Shown: in pieces, positions 47,097 to 56,532 of the stretch
How positions within the stretch are numbered: position 1 is the first letter of the stretch
Layout of the letters: every line of letters starts with the position of its first letter
Assembly: GCA_022510725.1 (NCBI GenBank)
Contig: JAFLSW010000008.1
Coordinates: 1-64,000 of the forward strand
Length of the DNA: 64,000 nt
Source of the DNA: Lachnospiraceae bacterium
Lineage (GTDB): Bacteria; Bacillota; Clostridia; Lachnospirales; Lachnospiraceae
Direction: 5' to 3'
Made by a program: the position numbers and the translations under genes
Notes under the pieces: model-generated
Database searches by the model: none
Seen by the model: only the letters and a program-made list of their open reading frames with translations
What the model was told of the DNA's origin: nothing

Positions 47097-47296
47097 CTCT
47101 CCACAGCATTTTGTTCTGCATAACCTTTTAAAGGCTTTCTTAGAAAAACCACCTGTACAATGGAAGAAAACCACATCCCATTCCAACATGTTTGAGCGAA
47201 GCGAGTTTTGGAATGGGATGTGTGTATGTTTTCTGACATGTGCAGGTTGATTTTTCTGAAAGACTTTATCGGTTTGCAGACAAAAGCTGTGGAGAG
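47097..47296 (-). repeat. ~200-bp imperfect palindromic element, copy 2 (inverse orientation)
   Basis: CTCTCCACAGC 47097-47107 / GCTGTGGAGAG 47286-47296, TTCTGCA/TGCAGA, CACATCCCATTCCAA 47172-47186 / TTGGAATGGGATGTG 47208-47222; reverse complement aligns along its length with copy 1. Confidence 0.85.
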
Positions 47297-47453
47297 CTAT
47301 AAAAAATATTTACTTAATTTTCTTGAAAGTCTTATCAGGCTTCAATCATAAATACCCCAGCCCGCAAAACTTTCTGAAAGTCCTTTTTATTTCATTGCCA
47401 TTTATAATCGAATTTTGTATACTGATAATAGTGTACAAACAGGAGGCAGACAG

Positions 47454-50400
47454 GTGGCTTTTACACATTTGCATGTCCATACAGAATACTCTCTGTTAGA
47501 CGGTTCCAACAAAATTAAAGAGTGTGTAAAACGGGTCAAAGAGCTGGGCATGGACAGCGTGGCCATTACGGATCACGGCGTTATGTACGGCGTCATTGAC
47601 TTTTATAAGGCGGCAAAAGAGATCGGGATCAATCCTATTTTGGGATGCGAGGTCTATGTGGCGCCTAATTCTCGCTTCGACAAAGAATTGACAGGCGGAG
47701 AAGACCGATATTACCACCTGGTCCTGTTAGCGGAGAACAATACCGGCTATGCCAATCTGATGAAGATCGTCAGCTGCGGCTTCACGGAAGGCTATTATTA
47801 CAGACCCCGTGTAGATTTTGAGATCCTAACCAGATATCATGAGGGTATCATTGCTTTGTCAGCCTGTCTGGCAGGAGAGGTGCAGCGTTATATTTCCAAG
47901 GGTCTCGTAGAGGAAGCGAAAAAAACCGCCTTGAAATATGAGCAGTGCTTTGGCAAAGGCAATTACTTTTTGGAGCTGCAGGACCATGGGATTCCGGAGC
48001 AGAAGACTGTTAATACGGTTCTTTTGTCCATGAGCAAGGAGCTGGGGATTCCCCTTGTGGCCACCAATGATGTCCATTATACCTATGCAGAAGATGAAAA
48101 GCCCCATGATATTCTCCTTTGCCTCCAGACGGGAAAGAAGCTGGCGGACGAGGACAGAATGCGCTATGAAGGGGGACAATATTATATTAAGAGCGAAGAG
48201 GAAATGAAAAAACTCTTCCCCTACGCCACGGAAGCCCTGGAAAATACCCATAAGATCGCAGAGCGCTGTCATGTGGATATTGAATTCGGCGTGACCAAGC
48301 TGCCTAAGTTTGAAGTGCCGGAAGGATATGATTCCTGGAGTTATCTCAATAAGCTTTGTACCGACGGTCTTTTGGAGCGTTATCCGGAGGATGACGGTTC
48401 TTTAAAGGAAAGGCTGGACTATGAGCTTTCCGTCATACAAAAAATGGGTTATGTAGATTATTTTCTCATCGTGTGGGATTTTATCAACTATGCCAGACAA
48501 AATGACATTATGGTCGGACCGGGCCGTGGTTCTGCAGCCGGCAGCATTGTTTCCTACTGTCTGCGGATCACGGATATCGATCCCATTAAATATAATCTGC
48601 TCTTTGAGCGTTTCTTAAATCCGGAGCGTGTATCCATGCCGGATATCGATATTGACTTCTGCTTCGAAAGAAGGCAGGAGGTCATCGATTATGTAGGCAG
48701 AAAATACGGTGCCGATAAGGTGGTGCAGATCGTTACCTTCGGTACTTTAGCTGCCAAGGGTGTGATCCGGGATGTGGCAAGGGTGATGGATCTGCCCTAT
48801 GCCTTTGCGGATTCCCTGGCAAAGATGGTGCCGGGTGAACCCAATATCACCCTGGACCGGGCCATTGCCATCAATCCGGAATTGCGAAGTCTGTATGAAA
48901 CCGATGATCAGGTAAAAGAATTGTTGGATATGTGCAAGAGGCTGGAAGGTCTGCCCAGACATACCTCCATGCATGCGGCAGGAGTGGTGATCTGCCGGGA
49001 GCCGGCGGATGAATTCGTGCCCCTTTCCAGAGGCTCGGATGGCTCCATAACCACCCAGTTTACCATGACCACCATTGAAGAACTGGGTCTGTTAAAGATG
49101 GACTTTTTGGGACTTCGTACCCTGACCGTGATCCAAAATGCCTGCAAGCTGGCGGAAATGGGCACCGGACAAAAGATCGATCTGGATCACATCAACTATG
49201 AAGACAAGGCAGTTTATGATTCCTTAAGCACCGGTAAAAATGACGGCGTGTTCCAGTTGGAGAGCGCAGGTATGAAAAACTTCATGAAGGAGCTAAAGCC
49301 ACAGAATCTGGAGGATGTGATCGCAGGGATCTCCCTGTATCGTCCCGGACCTATGGATTTTATTCCCAAATATATCGAGGGTAAGAATAATCAGGAGACA
49401 GTTACCTATTCCTGTCCGGAGCTGCAGCCCATTCTGGAGCCTACCTACGGATGTATCGTTTACCAGGAGCAGGTTATGCAGATCGTGCGGGATCTGGGCG
49501 GCTATACCCTTGGCAGAAGCGATCTGGTGCGCCGTGCCATGAGTAAGAAGAAGCAGGCCGTCATGGAGAAAGAGCGGGCCAACTTCATTTACGGCAATGA
49601 AGAGGAGCAGGTGCCCGGTTGTGTGGCAAAAGGGATTCCCGAAGCTGTTGCGGGACAGATCTATAACGATATGATGGACTTTGCCAAATATGCCTTTAAT
49701 AAGTCCCATGCGGCAGCCTATGCGGTGGTGGCATACCAGACTGCCTGGTTAAAGCACTATTATCCGGTGGAATTTATGGCAGCCCTTTTGACTTCTGTGA
49801 TTGATAATCCGGGAAAAGTTTCTTTCTATATCATGACCTGTCGTTCCATGGGCATTCAGATCCTGCCTCCGGATGTGAATGAAGGTCTGGTTGGCTTTTC
49901 TGTAAAGGATGGTGCCATTGTATATGCCCTGACTGCCATCAAGGGTGTGGGACGCAATATCATTGACTTGGTAGTAGCAGAGCGGGAACTTCGTGGTCCT
50001 TTTCAGAATCTGAAGGATTTTATTACCCGCCTTGCGGAAGCAGATCTTAACAAAAGGGTGGTGGAAAACTTTATTAAAGCCGGCGCTTTTGATTCCATGC
50101 CCGGAACCAGGAAGCAGTTGATGAGTGTTTATATCCAGATCATGGAAAGCATCATAAAGGATAAGAAAAATAACATGGCGGGTCAGATGTCCTTATTTGA
50201 CTTAGCAGGAGAAGAAGAAAAAGCAGATTATGATGTAAAGCTGCCTGATGTAGGTGAGTATAAAAAAGAAGTTCTGTTAAGCTTTGAAAAAGAAGTGATC
50301 GGATTTTATGTCAGTGGACATCCCTTAGAGGAATATGAGGCTTTCTGGAAAAAGAGAATCTCTACCACTACGGTAGAGTTTTCTCTGGATGAAGACCTGG

Positions 50401-50903
50401 GGCATGCAAAAATCGAGGATGGAAAGAAGGTTACCATCGGCGGCATCATTGCCGGAAAGACTATAAAGTACACCAAAAACGATAAGGTTATGGCATTCCT
50501 GACCCTGGAGGACCTGGCAGGCAGCGTGGAGATCGTAGTATTTCCCAGAGATTATGAAAAGTATGCCCAAAAGCTGAATGAAGAAGAAAAGGTCTTTATA
50601 ACAGGGAGGACGAGCATTGAGGAAGAAAAGGACGGAAAACTGATCTTGGAATCCATCCAGACCTTCGAAGAGAGTCCTAAGGAATTGTGGATCAAGTTTC
50701 CTTCTGTTGATGAATATAAGCAGAAAGAGCGTCTTTTGACCTCTGTTTTAGAACAGTCTGAAGGAAATGACAGCGTTATTATCTATTGTGAAGAACAAAA
50801 ACAGCTAAAGAAGCTTCCCCAAAACCAGAATGTAAAAGGAGATGAAGGGCTTTTAGGCCGACTTCGCGGCGCTTTTGGGGAGGAGAATATCCGTCTGGTA
50901 TAA
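47454..50903 (+). CDS. dnaE: DNA polymerase III subunit alpha
   Basis: GTG start 47454 with AGGAGG RBS; FTHLHVHTEYSLLDGS PHP, VGPGRGSAAGSIVSYCL, PDIDIDFCFERR, FAKYAFNKSHAAAYAVVAYQTAWLK. Confidence 0.97.
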   Translation: MAFTHLHVHTEYSLLDGSNKIKECVKRVKELGMDSVAITDHGVMYGVIDFYKAAKEIGINPILGCEVYVAPNSRFDKELTGGEDRYYHLVLLAENNTGYANLMKIVSCGFTEGYYYRPRVDFEILTRYHEGIIALSACLAGEVQRYISKGLVEEAKKTALKYEQCFGKGNYFLELQDHGIPEQKTVNTVLLSMSKELGIPLVATNDVHYTYAEDEKPHDILLCLQTGKKLADEDRMRYEGGQYYIKSEEEMKKLFPYATEALENTHKIAERCHVDIEFGVTKLPKFEVPEGYDSWSYLNKLCTDGLLERYPEDDGSLKERLDYELSVIQKMGYVDYFLIVWDFINYARQNDIMVGPGRGSAAGSIVSYCLRITDIDPIKYNLLFERFLNPERVSMPDIDIDFCFERRQEVIDYVGRKYGADKVVQIVTFGTLAAKGVIRDVARVMDLPYAFADSLAKMVPGEPNITLDRAIAINPELRSLYETDDQVKELLDMCKRLEGLPRHTSMHAAGVVICREPADEFVPLSRGSDGSITTQFTMTTIEELGLLKMDFLGLRTLTVIQNACKLAEMGTGQKIDLDHINYEDKAVYDSLSTGKNDGVFQLESAGMKNFMKELKPQNLEDVIAGISLYRPGPMDFIPKYIEGKNNQETVTYSCPELQPILEPTYGCIVYQEQVMQIVRDLGGYTLGRSDLVRRAMSKKKQAVMEKERANFIYGNEEEQVPGCVAKGIPEAVAGQIYNDMMDFAKYAFNKSHAAAYAVVAYQTAWLKHYYPVEFMAALLTSVIDNPGKVSFYIMTCRSMGIQILPPDVNEGLVGFSVKDGAIVYALTAIKGVGRNIIDLVVAERELRGPFQNLKDFITRLAEADLNKRVVENFIKAGAFDSMPGTRKQLMSVYIQIMESIIKDKKNNMAGQMSLFDLAGEEEKADYDVKLPDVGEYKKEVLLSFEKEVIGFYVSGHPLEEYEAFWKKRISTTTVEFSLDEDLGHAKIEDGKKVTIGGIIAGKTIKYTKNDKVMAFLTLEDLAGSVEIVVFPRDYEKYAQKLNEEEKVFITGRTSIEEEKDGKLILESIQTFEESPKELWIKFPSVDEYKQKERLLTSVLEQSEGNDSVIIYCEEQKQLKKLPQNQNVKGDEGLLGRLRGAFGEENIRLV

Positions 50904-50985
50904 AAAAGGCGATAAATCAATTGAAAAGGTTTCAAAAATAGATTAGAATAAAACAGACCTTTGATTATGAAACGGAGGAATGATC

Positions 50986-51960
50986 ATGGCAAAAGAAATC
51001 AAAACCATCGGAGTCCTGACAAGCGGCGGAGATGCTCCCGGCATGAATGCAGCCATCCGTGCAGTATGCAGAAAAGCTATCAGCAATGGCGTCAAGGTGA
51101 AAGGCATCAAAAAAGGCTATCAGGGCTTGTTAAATGAAGAGATCATAGATCTGGACAAAAGATCTGTGTCTGATACCATCCAGCGGGGCGGTACTATTTT
51201 AGGAACGGCAAGATGTACTGAGTTCCGTACACTGGAAGGACAACAGAAAGGTGCTGAGATCTGCAGGAAGCATGGCATAGACGGCATCGTTGTCATTGGT
51301 GGAGACGGCTCCTATCGTGGCGCCCTGGCTCTTTCCAAACAGGGTATCAATACCATCGGTCTTCCCGGCACCATCGACCTGGACATTGCCTGTACCGATT
51401 ATACCATCGGTTTTGATACAGCGATCAATACGGCTATGGATGCCATTGATAAAGTAAGGGATACTTCATCCTCTCATGAGCGCTGCAGCATCATTGAGGT
51501 TATGGGCAGGAACGCCGGTTACATTGCTCTTTGGTGCGGTGTGGCAAACGGTGCGGAAGATATTCTTTTGCCGGAAAAATATGATTACAACGAACAGGCT
51601 ATTATCAACAACATCATCAAAAACAGGAAAGTAGGTAAGACCCATCATATCATTATCAATGCAGAGGGAATCGGTCATTCCACTTCCATGGCAAGGCGCA
51701 TTGAGGCAGCCACCGGCATTGAGACCAGAGCGACGATCCTAGGTTACATGCAGCGAGGCGGCAGCCCTACCTGTAAAGACCGCTACTATGCTTCCATTAT
51801 GGGTGCTTATGCGGCGGATATCCTTTGTGAAGGCAAGACCAACAGGGTAGTGGCCCATTGGGGCGGCAGCTTTGTGGATTTTGATATTGATGATGCCCTT
51901 GCTATGCAGAAGGACATTGACCAATATCAGTATGATATCAGCAGAGCGCTCTCCCAGTAG
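50986..51960 (+). CDS. pfkA: 6-phosphofructokinase (ATP-type)
   Basis: GVLTSGGDAPGMNAAIRAV, VIGGDGSYRGA, GLPGTIDLDI. Confidence 0.95.
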   Translation: MAKEIKTIGVLTSGGDAPGMNAAIRAVCRKAISNGVKVKGIKKGYQGLLNEEIIDLDKRSVSDTIQRGGTILGTARCTEFRTLEGQQKGAEICRKHGIDGIVVIGGDGSYRGALALSKQGINTIGLPGTIDLDIACTDYTIGFDTAINTAMDAIDKVRDTSSSHERCSIIEVMGRNAGYIALWCGVANGAEDILLPEKYDYNEQAIINNIIKNRKVGKTHHIIINAEGIGHSTSMARRIEAATGIETRATILGYMQRGGSPTCKDRYYASIMGAYAADILCEGKTNRVVAHWGGSFVDFDIDDALAMQKDIDQYQYDISRALSQ

Positions 51961-51986
51961 GAAAGTTTGTGTGTTGGAGAAATAGA

Positions 51987-52811
51987 ATGATCACATCAAT
52001 AGCAAATAAAAGAATGAAAAATATCATACTGCTTATGCAAAAGTCCAGGGAGAGGAAAAAGCAGGGGCTGTATGTGATAGAAGGAATGCGGCTTTTTAAA
52101 GAGGCGCCGCCGGAGTGCATACAGGAAATTTATATTTCTGAAGATCTGCGGCAGGATAGGGAGAATTATGAACAGGTAACTGCAAAGGTTTTTCAATGTA
52201 TAAATATCCAAAACAGAGTAAAAGTAGATGTACTTACCAATGTTCTGTTTAAGAAAATAAGTGATACCCAGACTCCACAGGGGATTCTCTGCGTACTTAA
52301 AATGCCTCAGTATGAGGAAGAAGACCTGCTTTCCGATGAAAACGGACTGTACATGATTCTGGAAGATATTCAGGATCCGGGCAACCTGGGCACCATATTC
52401 AGGACGGGAGAGGGAGCAGGCATAACAGGTGTGATCATGAGCGGGCAGACGGTAGATATTTTTAATCCCAAAGCGATTCGTGCGACTATGGGCAGCATTT
52501 ACCGGGTGCCTTTTGTATATTCGGAAGATCTACATGAAAGCATCTATCATATGCAGAAAAACGGTGTGCGGGTTTTTGCCGCCCATTTAAAAGGAAGCAG
52601 TGTTTATGATGAAAATAATTATTGCAGGCCGACTGCTTTTCTAATAGGAAATGAAGGAAATGGACTGAAAGAGGAAACGGCTGCTTTGGCAGACGGAGCC
52701 ATCAGGATTCCCATGGAGGGTCAGGTGGAATCCTTAAATGCTTCCATTGCGGCATCTTTACTGATGTATGAGTGTGCAAGACAAAGAAGAAATGATAGGA
52801 GTCGGGCATGA
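51987..52811 (+). CDS. TrmH/SpoU-family RNA methyltransferase
   Basis: LEDIQDPGNLGTIFRTGEGAGITGVIM, LIGNEGNGLKEE, RIPMEGQVESLNASIAASLLMYE. Confidence 0.95.
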   Translation: MITSIANKRMKNIILLMQKSRERKKQGLYVIEGMRLFKEAPPECIQEIYISEDLRQDRENYEQVTAKVFQCINIQNRVKVDVLTNVLFKKISDTQTPQGILCVLKMPQYEEEDLLSDENGLYMILEDIQDPGNLGTIFRTGEGAGITGVIMSGQTVDIFNPKAIRATMGSIYRVPFVYSEDLHESIYHMQKNGVRVFAAHLKGSSVYDENNYCRPTAFLIGNEGNGLKEETAALADGAIRIPMEGQVESLNASIAASLLMYECARQRRNDRSRA

Positions 52812-53611
52812 AAATTGGATTTATCGGATTAGGAAACATGGCATCTGCCATGATCGGCGGTATCATAAAAAACGGAGTGCTGGATCCCAAGGAGATACTG
52901 GGTTCCACAAAAACGAAAGCTTCGCTTAGAAAAGCGGAAGAAGAGTTCGGCATCTGCACCATGGAGGATAATGTCAGTGTGGCAGAGCAAGCGGACATGC
53001 TGATTCTTTCGATCAAACCGCAGATGTATGAGGAAGTGATCGGACAGATCAAAGGCAGCATAAAAAAAGATGCAGTCATTGTAAGCATTGCGCCCGGCAA
53101 AACTCTTGATTGGCTGGCAGACTGTTTTGGTTTTAAAAAAGGCGAGGGCAAGCTGGTGCGGTGTATGCCCAATACCCCCGCATTGGTCATGGAAGGCTGT
53201 ACAGGGGTCTGCTTTTCTAAAGCCATAACGGAAGAAGAAAAAGAACAGGTGTTGAAGATCCTTCAAAGTTTTGGCAAAGCGCTGGTGGTGCCGGAGCATC
53301 TGATGGATACGGTGGTAGGAGTAAGCGGCAGTGCTCCTGCCTATGTCTTCTTATTTATAGAAGCTTTAGCTGACGGTGCGGTGGCGGAAGGCATGCCCAG
53401 AAAGCAGGCTTATGAGTTTGCGGCACAGGCAGTATACGGAAGCGCTAAAATGGTATTGGAGACGGGAAAGCATCCGGCAGAATTAAAAGATATGGTCTGC
53501 TCTCCGGGCGGAACTACCATTGAAGCCGTGAGTGTCTTGGAAAAAACAGGCTTTAACAGTAGTATTATTGAGGCGGAACGGGCCTGCATTCATAAATCCA
53601 GACAGCTGTAA
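52808..53611 (+). CDS. proC: Pyrroline-5-carboxylate reductase
   Basis: KIGFIGLGNMASAMIGGII, ILSIKPQM, VRCMPNTPALV, GVSGSAPAYVFLFIEALADGAV, SPGGTTIEA. Confidence 0.97.
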   Translation: MKIGFIGLGNMASAMIGGIIKNGVLDPKEILGSTKTKASLRKAEEEFGICTMEDNVSVAEQADMLILSIKPQMYEEVIGQIKGSIKKDAVIVSIAPGKTLDWLADCFGFKKGEGKLVRCMPNTPALVMEGCTGVCFSKAITEEEKEQVLKILQSFGKALVVPEHLMDTVVGVSGSAPAYVFLFIEALADGAVAEGMPRKQAYEFAAQAVYGSAKMVLETGKHPAELKDMVCSPGGTTIEAVSVLEKTGFNSSIIEAERACIHKSRQL

Positions 53612-53632
53612 AATGGATAAAATTGGATAAAT

Positions 53633-53661
53633 TTGACAAATAAAATATTATCTGTTATGAT
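53633..53661 (+). promoter_or_regulatory. Promoter TTGACA-N17-TATGAT
   Basis: -35 53633-53638, -10 53656-53661. Confidence 0.75.
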
Positions 53662-53671
53662 AGTCTCACTC

Positions 53672-53733
53672 TCGATTTTTAACATTTCTGTAATAATTGC
53701 AACAGAAATGAAATAAAAATGAATAAAAATCGA
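53672..53733 (+). promoter_or_regulatory. Nested stem-loop in 5' leader
   Basis: Outer TCGATTTTT 53672-53680 / AAAAATCGA 53725-53733; inner CATTTCTGT 53683-53691 / ACAGAAATG 53702-53710. Confidence 0.6.
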
Positions 53734-53750
53734 AAAAAATGGAGGTTATC

Positions 53751-54884
53751 ATGAGAGGTATAAGCAAAAAGGCTTTTCGATCCATGCTCGCATTATTTGG
53801 TTTTATTTTTGCATGGATGGCGATGAGCGCTGTTGCGGAAGCTTCAGAAATGGGTTTGAATATCGGCGCAGCCGCTGTTTTTGAATCTGACCGTGAGGAA
53901 GAAACAGACCAGAAAGTGACGATTCACGCAGGCGCCTTAGCGGACGGAACCGTCAATCCCGCTGTTCTTGCTATTGACGAGGATGCGGAAGAGGACGAAG
54001 ATGCCGAAACAGAAGAAGTAACGGAAGAGGCATCCGAAGTGTCTGTCGTTATGGCAAATGTAGATAACAGTGTTAATGTCAGGGAAGAAGCAGGAGAAGA
54101 TGCTTCTATCGTAGGCAAGCTGTTTAAGAACTGCAGCGGTGTGATCTTAGACCAGACAGAGGGATGGACCAAGATCGAAAGCGGCAATCTGGTTGGCTGG
54201 GTAAGCAACGATTACCTGATCTTTGGAGAAGACGCAGAAAGAATGATGGAAGAAGTAGGCACCTTAAAAGCTACAGTTAGAACAGATGCCTTAAGGGTTC
54301 GGAAAGAGCCTAATGAAGAAGCCGGTGTTTACAAACTGGTGAAAAACGGAGATGTCCTGGATGCCGTAGAGGAATTAGACGGCTGGGTAAGCGTACAGGT
54401 AGACAAAAATACCATAGGCTATGTATCTGCAGATTATGTTACAGTAGAGTTTACGACAGAGCATGGCAAGACTTTAAAGGAAATAGAAGAAGAGGCAAGG
54501 GCAAAGGAGTTAGCTAAGTTAAACCAGAACCGTGGCGCAGTTCCCACCAGTGTATCGGATGTGACTTTACTTGCAGCATTGATTCAGGCAGAAGCAGGCA
54601 ATCAGCCTTATGAAGGCAAGCTGGCAGTAGGTGCGGTTGTTATGAATCGTGTCAGAAGCGGCGGATATCCCAATACCATTATCGGGGTTATTACCGCTCC
54701 CGGACAGTTCCCTCCTGCTACCAACGGTACGGTAGCTGCCATTGCGGCGAGAGGACCTTCTGCATCCTGTATTCAAGCAGCTGAAGCTGCTGTAAGCGGA
54801 CAGAGCAATATCGGCGGGGCAACCCATTTTGCCAGAGTAGGCAGAGCTAACGGCGTTGTGATCGGAGCTCATGTATTCTATTAA
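53751..54884 (+). CDS. SH3-domain cell wall hydrolase (SleB-type)
   Basis: Signal peptide, two SH3_3-like domains (NVREEAGEDASIVGKL; LRVRKEPNEEAGVYKL), LAALIQAEAGNQPYEGKLAVGAVVMNRVRSGGYPNTIIGVI. Confidence 0.92.
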   Translation: MRGISKKAFRSMLALFGFIFAWMAMSAVAEASEMGLNIGAAAVFESDREEETDQKVTIHAGALADGTVNPAVLAIDEDAEEDEDAETEEVTEEASEVSVVMANVDNSVNVREEAGEDASIVGKLFKNCSGVILDQTEGWTKIESGNLVGWVSNDYLIFGEDAERMMEEVGTLKATVRTDALRVRKEPNEEAGVYKLVKNGDVLDAVEELDGWVSVQVDKNTIGYVSADYVTVEFTTEHGKTLKEIEEEARAKELAKLNQNRGAVPTSVSDVTLLAALIQAEAGNQPYEGKLAVGAVVMNRVRSGGYPNTIIGVITAPGQFPPATNGTVAAIAARGPSASCIQAAEAAVSGQSNIGGATHFARVGRANGVVIGAHVFY

Positions 54885-54906
54885 TTGCATGACAAAAACT
54901 TGAAAG

Positions 54907-54962
54907 CAGCTCATTCCATTTTTTTCCGTGAAAGGAAAATTTTAGAATGGGCTGTTTTTTTA
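54907..54962 (+). terminator. Rho-independent terminator
   Basis: CAGCTCATTC ... GAATGGGCTG TTTTTTT. Confidence 0.75.
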
Positions 54963-55037
54963 AAGTCCTTTCATTGAATATTTTATGAAAATATAGTATG
55001 ATAAGAACACACTAAGGGGAGGAAAGGAGAGTCTAAG

Positions 55038-55496
55038 ATGGAGATTTTCAGCCAAACAGCTATTTTATTCTGGCTTGCAGCTATTGTGATCCTGCTGATC
55101 ATGGAGATCATCTCACTGGGACTGACTACCATCTGGTTTGCAGGCGGTGCACTGGTAGCCTTTATATTGGCAGTATTTAATGTACCGGTGTTGATACAGG
55201 TTTTTGTGTTTCTCGTGGTTTCCCTGCTCCTGCTTATTTTTACAAGGCCCATTGCGGTCAAATATTTTAATAAAGACAGAGCAAGGACCAATGTGGAAAG
55301 CATGATCGGAAAACAGGCCATTGTGTTGAGCGAGATTGACAACATCCAGGGTACGGGCCGTGTTACCGTTTCCGGTCAGGAATGGTCGGCAAAAACCATG
55401 GCGGATGATATCAAGCTGCCCGTAGGCGCAGTGGTTATCATAAAAGATGTAAAAGGTGTTAAACTAATAGTAGAAGAAAGAAAAGAGGAAAATTAA
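55038..55496 (+). CDS. NfeD-family protein
   Basis: Short TM protein with C-terminal OB-fold (GKQAIVLSEIDNIQGTGRVTVSGQEWSAKT), adjacent to SPFH gene. Confidence 0.88.
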   Translation: MEIFSQTAILFWLAAIVILLIMEIISLGLTTIWFAGGALVAFILAVFNVPVLIQVFVFLVVSLLLLIFTRPIAVKYFNKDRARTNVESMIGKQAIVLSEIDNIQGTGRVTVSGQEWSAKTMADDIKLPVGAVVIIKDVKGVKLIVEERKEEN

Positions 55497-56429
55497 ATGC
55501 CAGGAATCATTTTAGGATTATTTATTATCATTGCCCTTTTGATCTGGGCGCTTGCATCTTGTGTTAAAGTTGTACCTCAGGCACATGCTTATGTAGTAGA
55601 AAGACTGGGAGCTTATCAGGCGACCTGGTCCGTTGGTCTCCATTTAAAATTGCCTTTCTTTGATAAGATCGCAAAAAGAGTGCTGTTAAAAGAGCAGGTT
55701 GTAGACTTTGCCCCCCAGCCGGTTATTACCAAGGATAATGTTACCATGCGGATCGATACCATTGTGTTCTTCCAGATCACAGATCCCAAGTTGTATGCAT
55801 ACGGTGTGGAAAATCCCATCATGGCAATTGAGAATCTGACAGCCACCACTCTCCGTAACATCATCGGTGAGATGGAATTGGACCAGACCTTAAATTCCAG
55901 AGAAGTCATCAATACTAAGATGAGCAGTACTTTGGATATTGCAACAGACCCCTGGGGTATTAAAGTAAACAGGGTTGAGTTAAAGAACATCATTCCTCCT
56001 GCCGGTATCCAGGATGCCATGGAGAAACAGATGAAAGCAGAGCGTGAGCGTCGTGAAGCCATCCTTCGTGCGGAAGGTGAAAAGAAATCCACCGTCCTGG
56101 TTGCAGAAGGTCAGAAGGAATCAGCTATTTTGGAAGCGCAGGCAGAAAAAGAAGCAGCTATCCTTCGTGCAGAGGCTCAGAAAGAGAAGATGATCCGGGA
56201 AGCAGAAGGTCAGGCGGAAGCCATCAAGAAGGTGCAGCAGGCTACTGCGGACGGTATCAGAATGATCAAAGAAGCAGGTGCAGACGAAGCTGTTCTCCAG
56301 TTAAAGAGCTTAGAGGCTTTTGGAAAAGCGGCAGAAGGCAATGCTACCAAGATCATCATTCCTTCCGAGATTCAGGGTATCGCAGGTCTTGCTACCAGCA
56401 TGAAGGAAGTTATGTCTGATAAGAAATAA
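55497..56429 (+). CDS. SPFH/Band 7 (stomatin/prohibitin-like) protein
   Basis: VVPQAHAYVVERLGAYQATWSVGLHLKLPFFDKI, RREAILRAEGEKKSTVLVAEGQKESAILEAQAEKEAAILRAEAQKE. Confidence 0.95.
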   Translation: MPGIILGLFIIIALLIWALASCVKVVPQAHAYVVERLGAYQATWSVGLHLKLPFFDKIAKRVLLKEQVVDFAPQPVITKDNVTMRIDTIVFFQITDPKLYAYGVENPIMAIENLTATTLRNIIGEMELDQTLNSREVINTKMSSTLDIATDPWGIKVNRVELKNIIPPAGIQDAMEKQMKAERERREAILRAEGEKKSTVLVAEGQKESAILEAQAEKEAAILRAEAQKEKMIREAEGQAEAIKKVQQATADGIRMIKEAGADEAVLQLKSLEAFGKAAEGNATKIIIPSEIQGIAGLATSMKEVMSDKK

Positions 56430-56445
56430 AATGAAAAGATCAGAA

Positions 56446-56475
56446 GGGGTCCGGATTTAACCGGGTCCCTTTTTG
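56446..56475 (+). terminator. Rho-independent terminator
   Basis: GGGGTCCGG atttaa CCGGGTCCC TTTTTG (G-U tolerant 9-bp stem). Confidence 0.8.
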
Positions 56476-56532
56476 CTTGCAACAATGGCCCGGATAAGTT
56501 AAGATAGATACAGCAAAATGGAGGATACAAAC

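Noticed and set aside
42732-47296. CRISPR array or transposon with its own transposase
   Set aside because: Only two large palindromes and no regular short repeat-spacer units; no transposase or integrase ORF between or beside them
47454-50903. Possible intein in dnaE
   Set aside because: Length (~1150 aa) and continuous DnaE motifs leave no room for an intein
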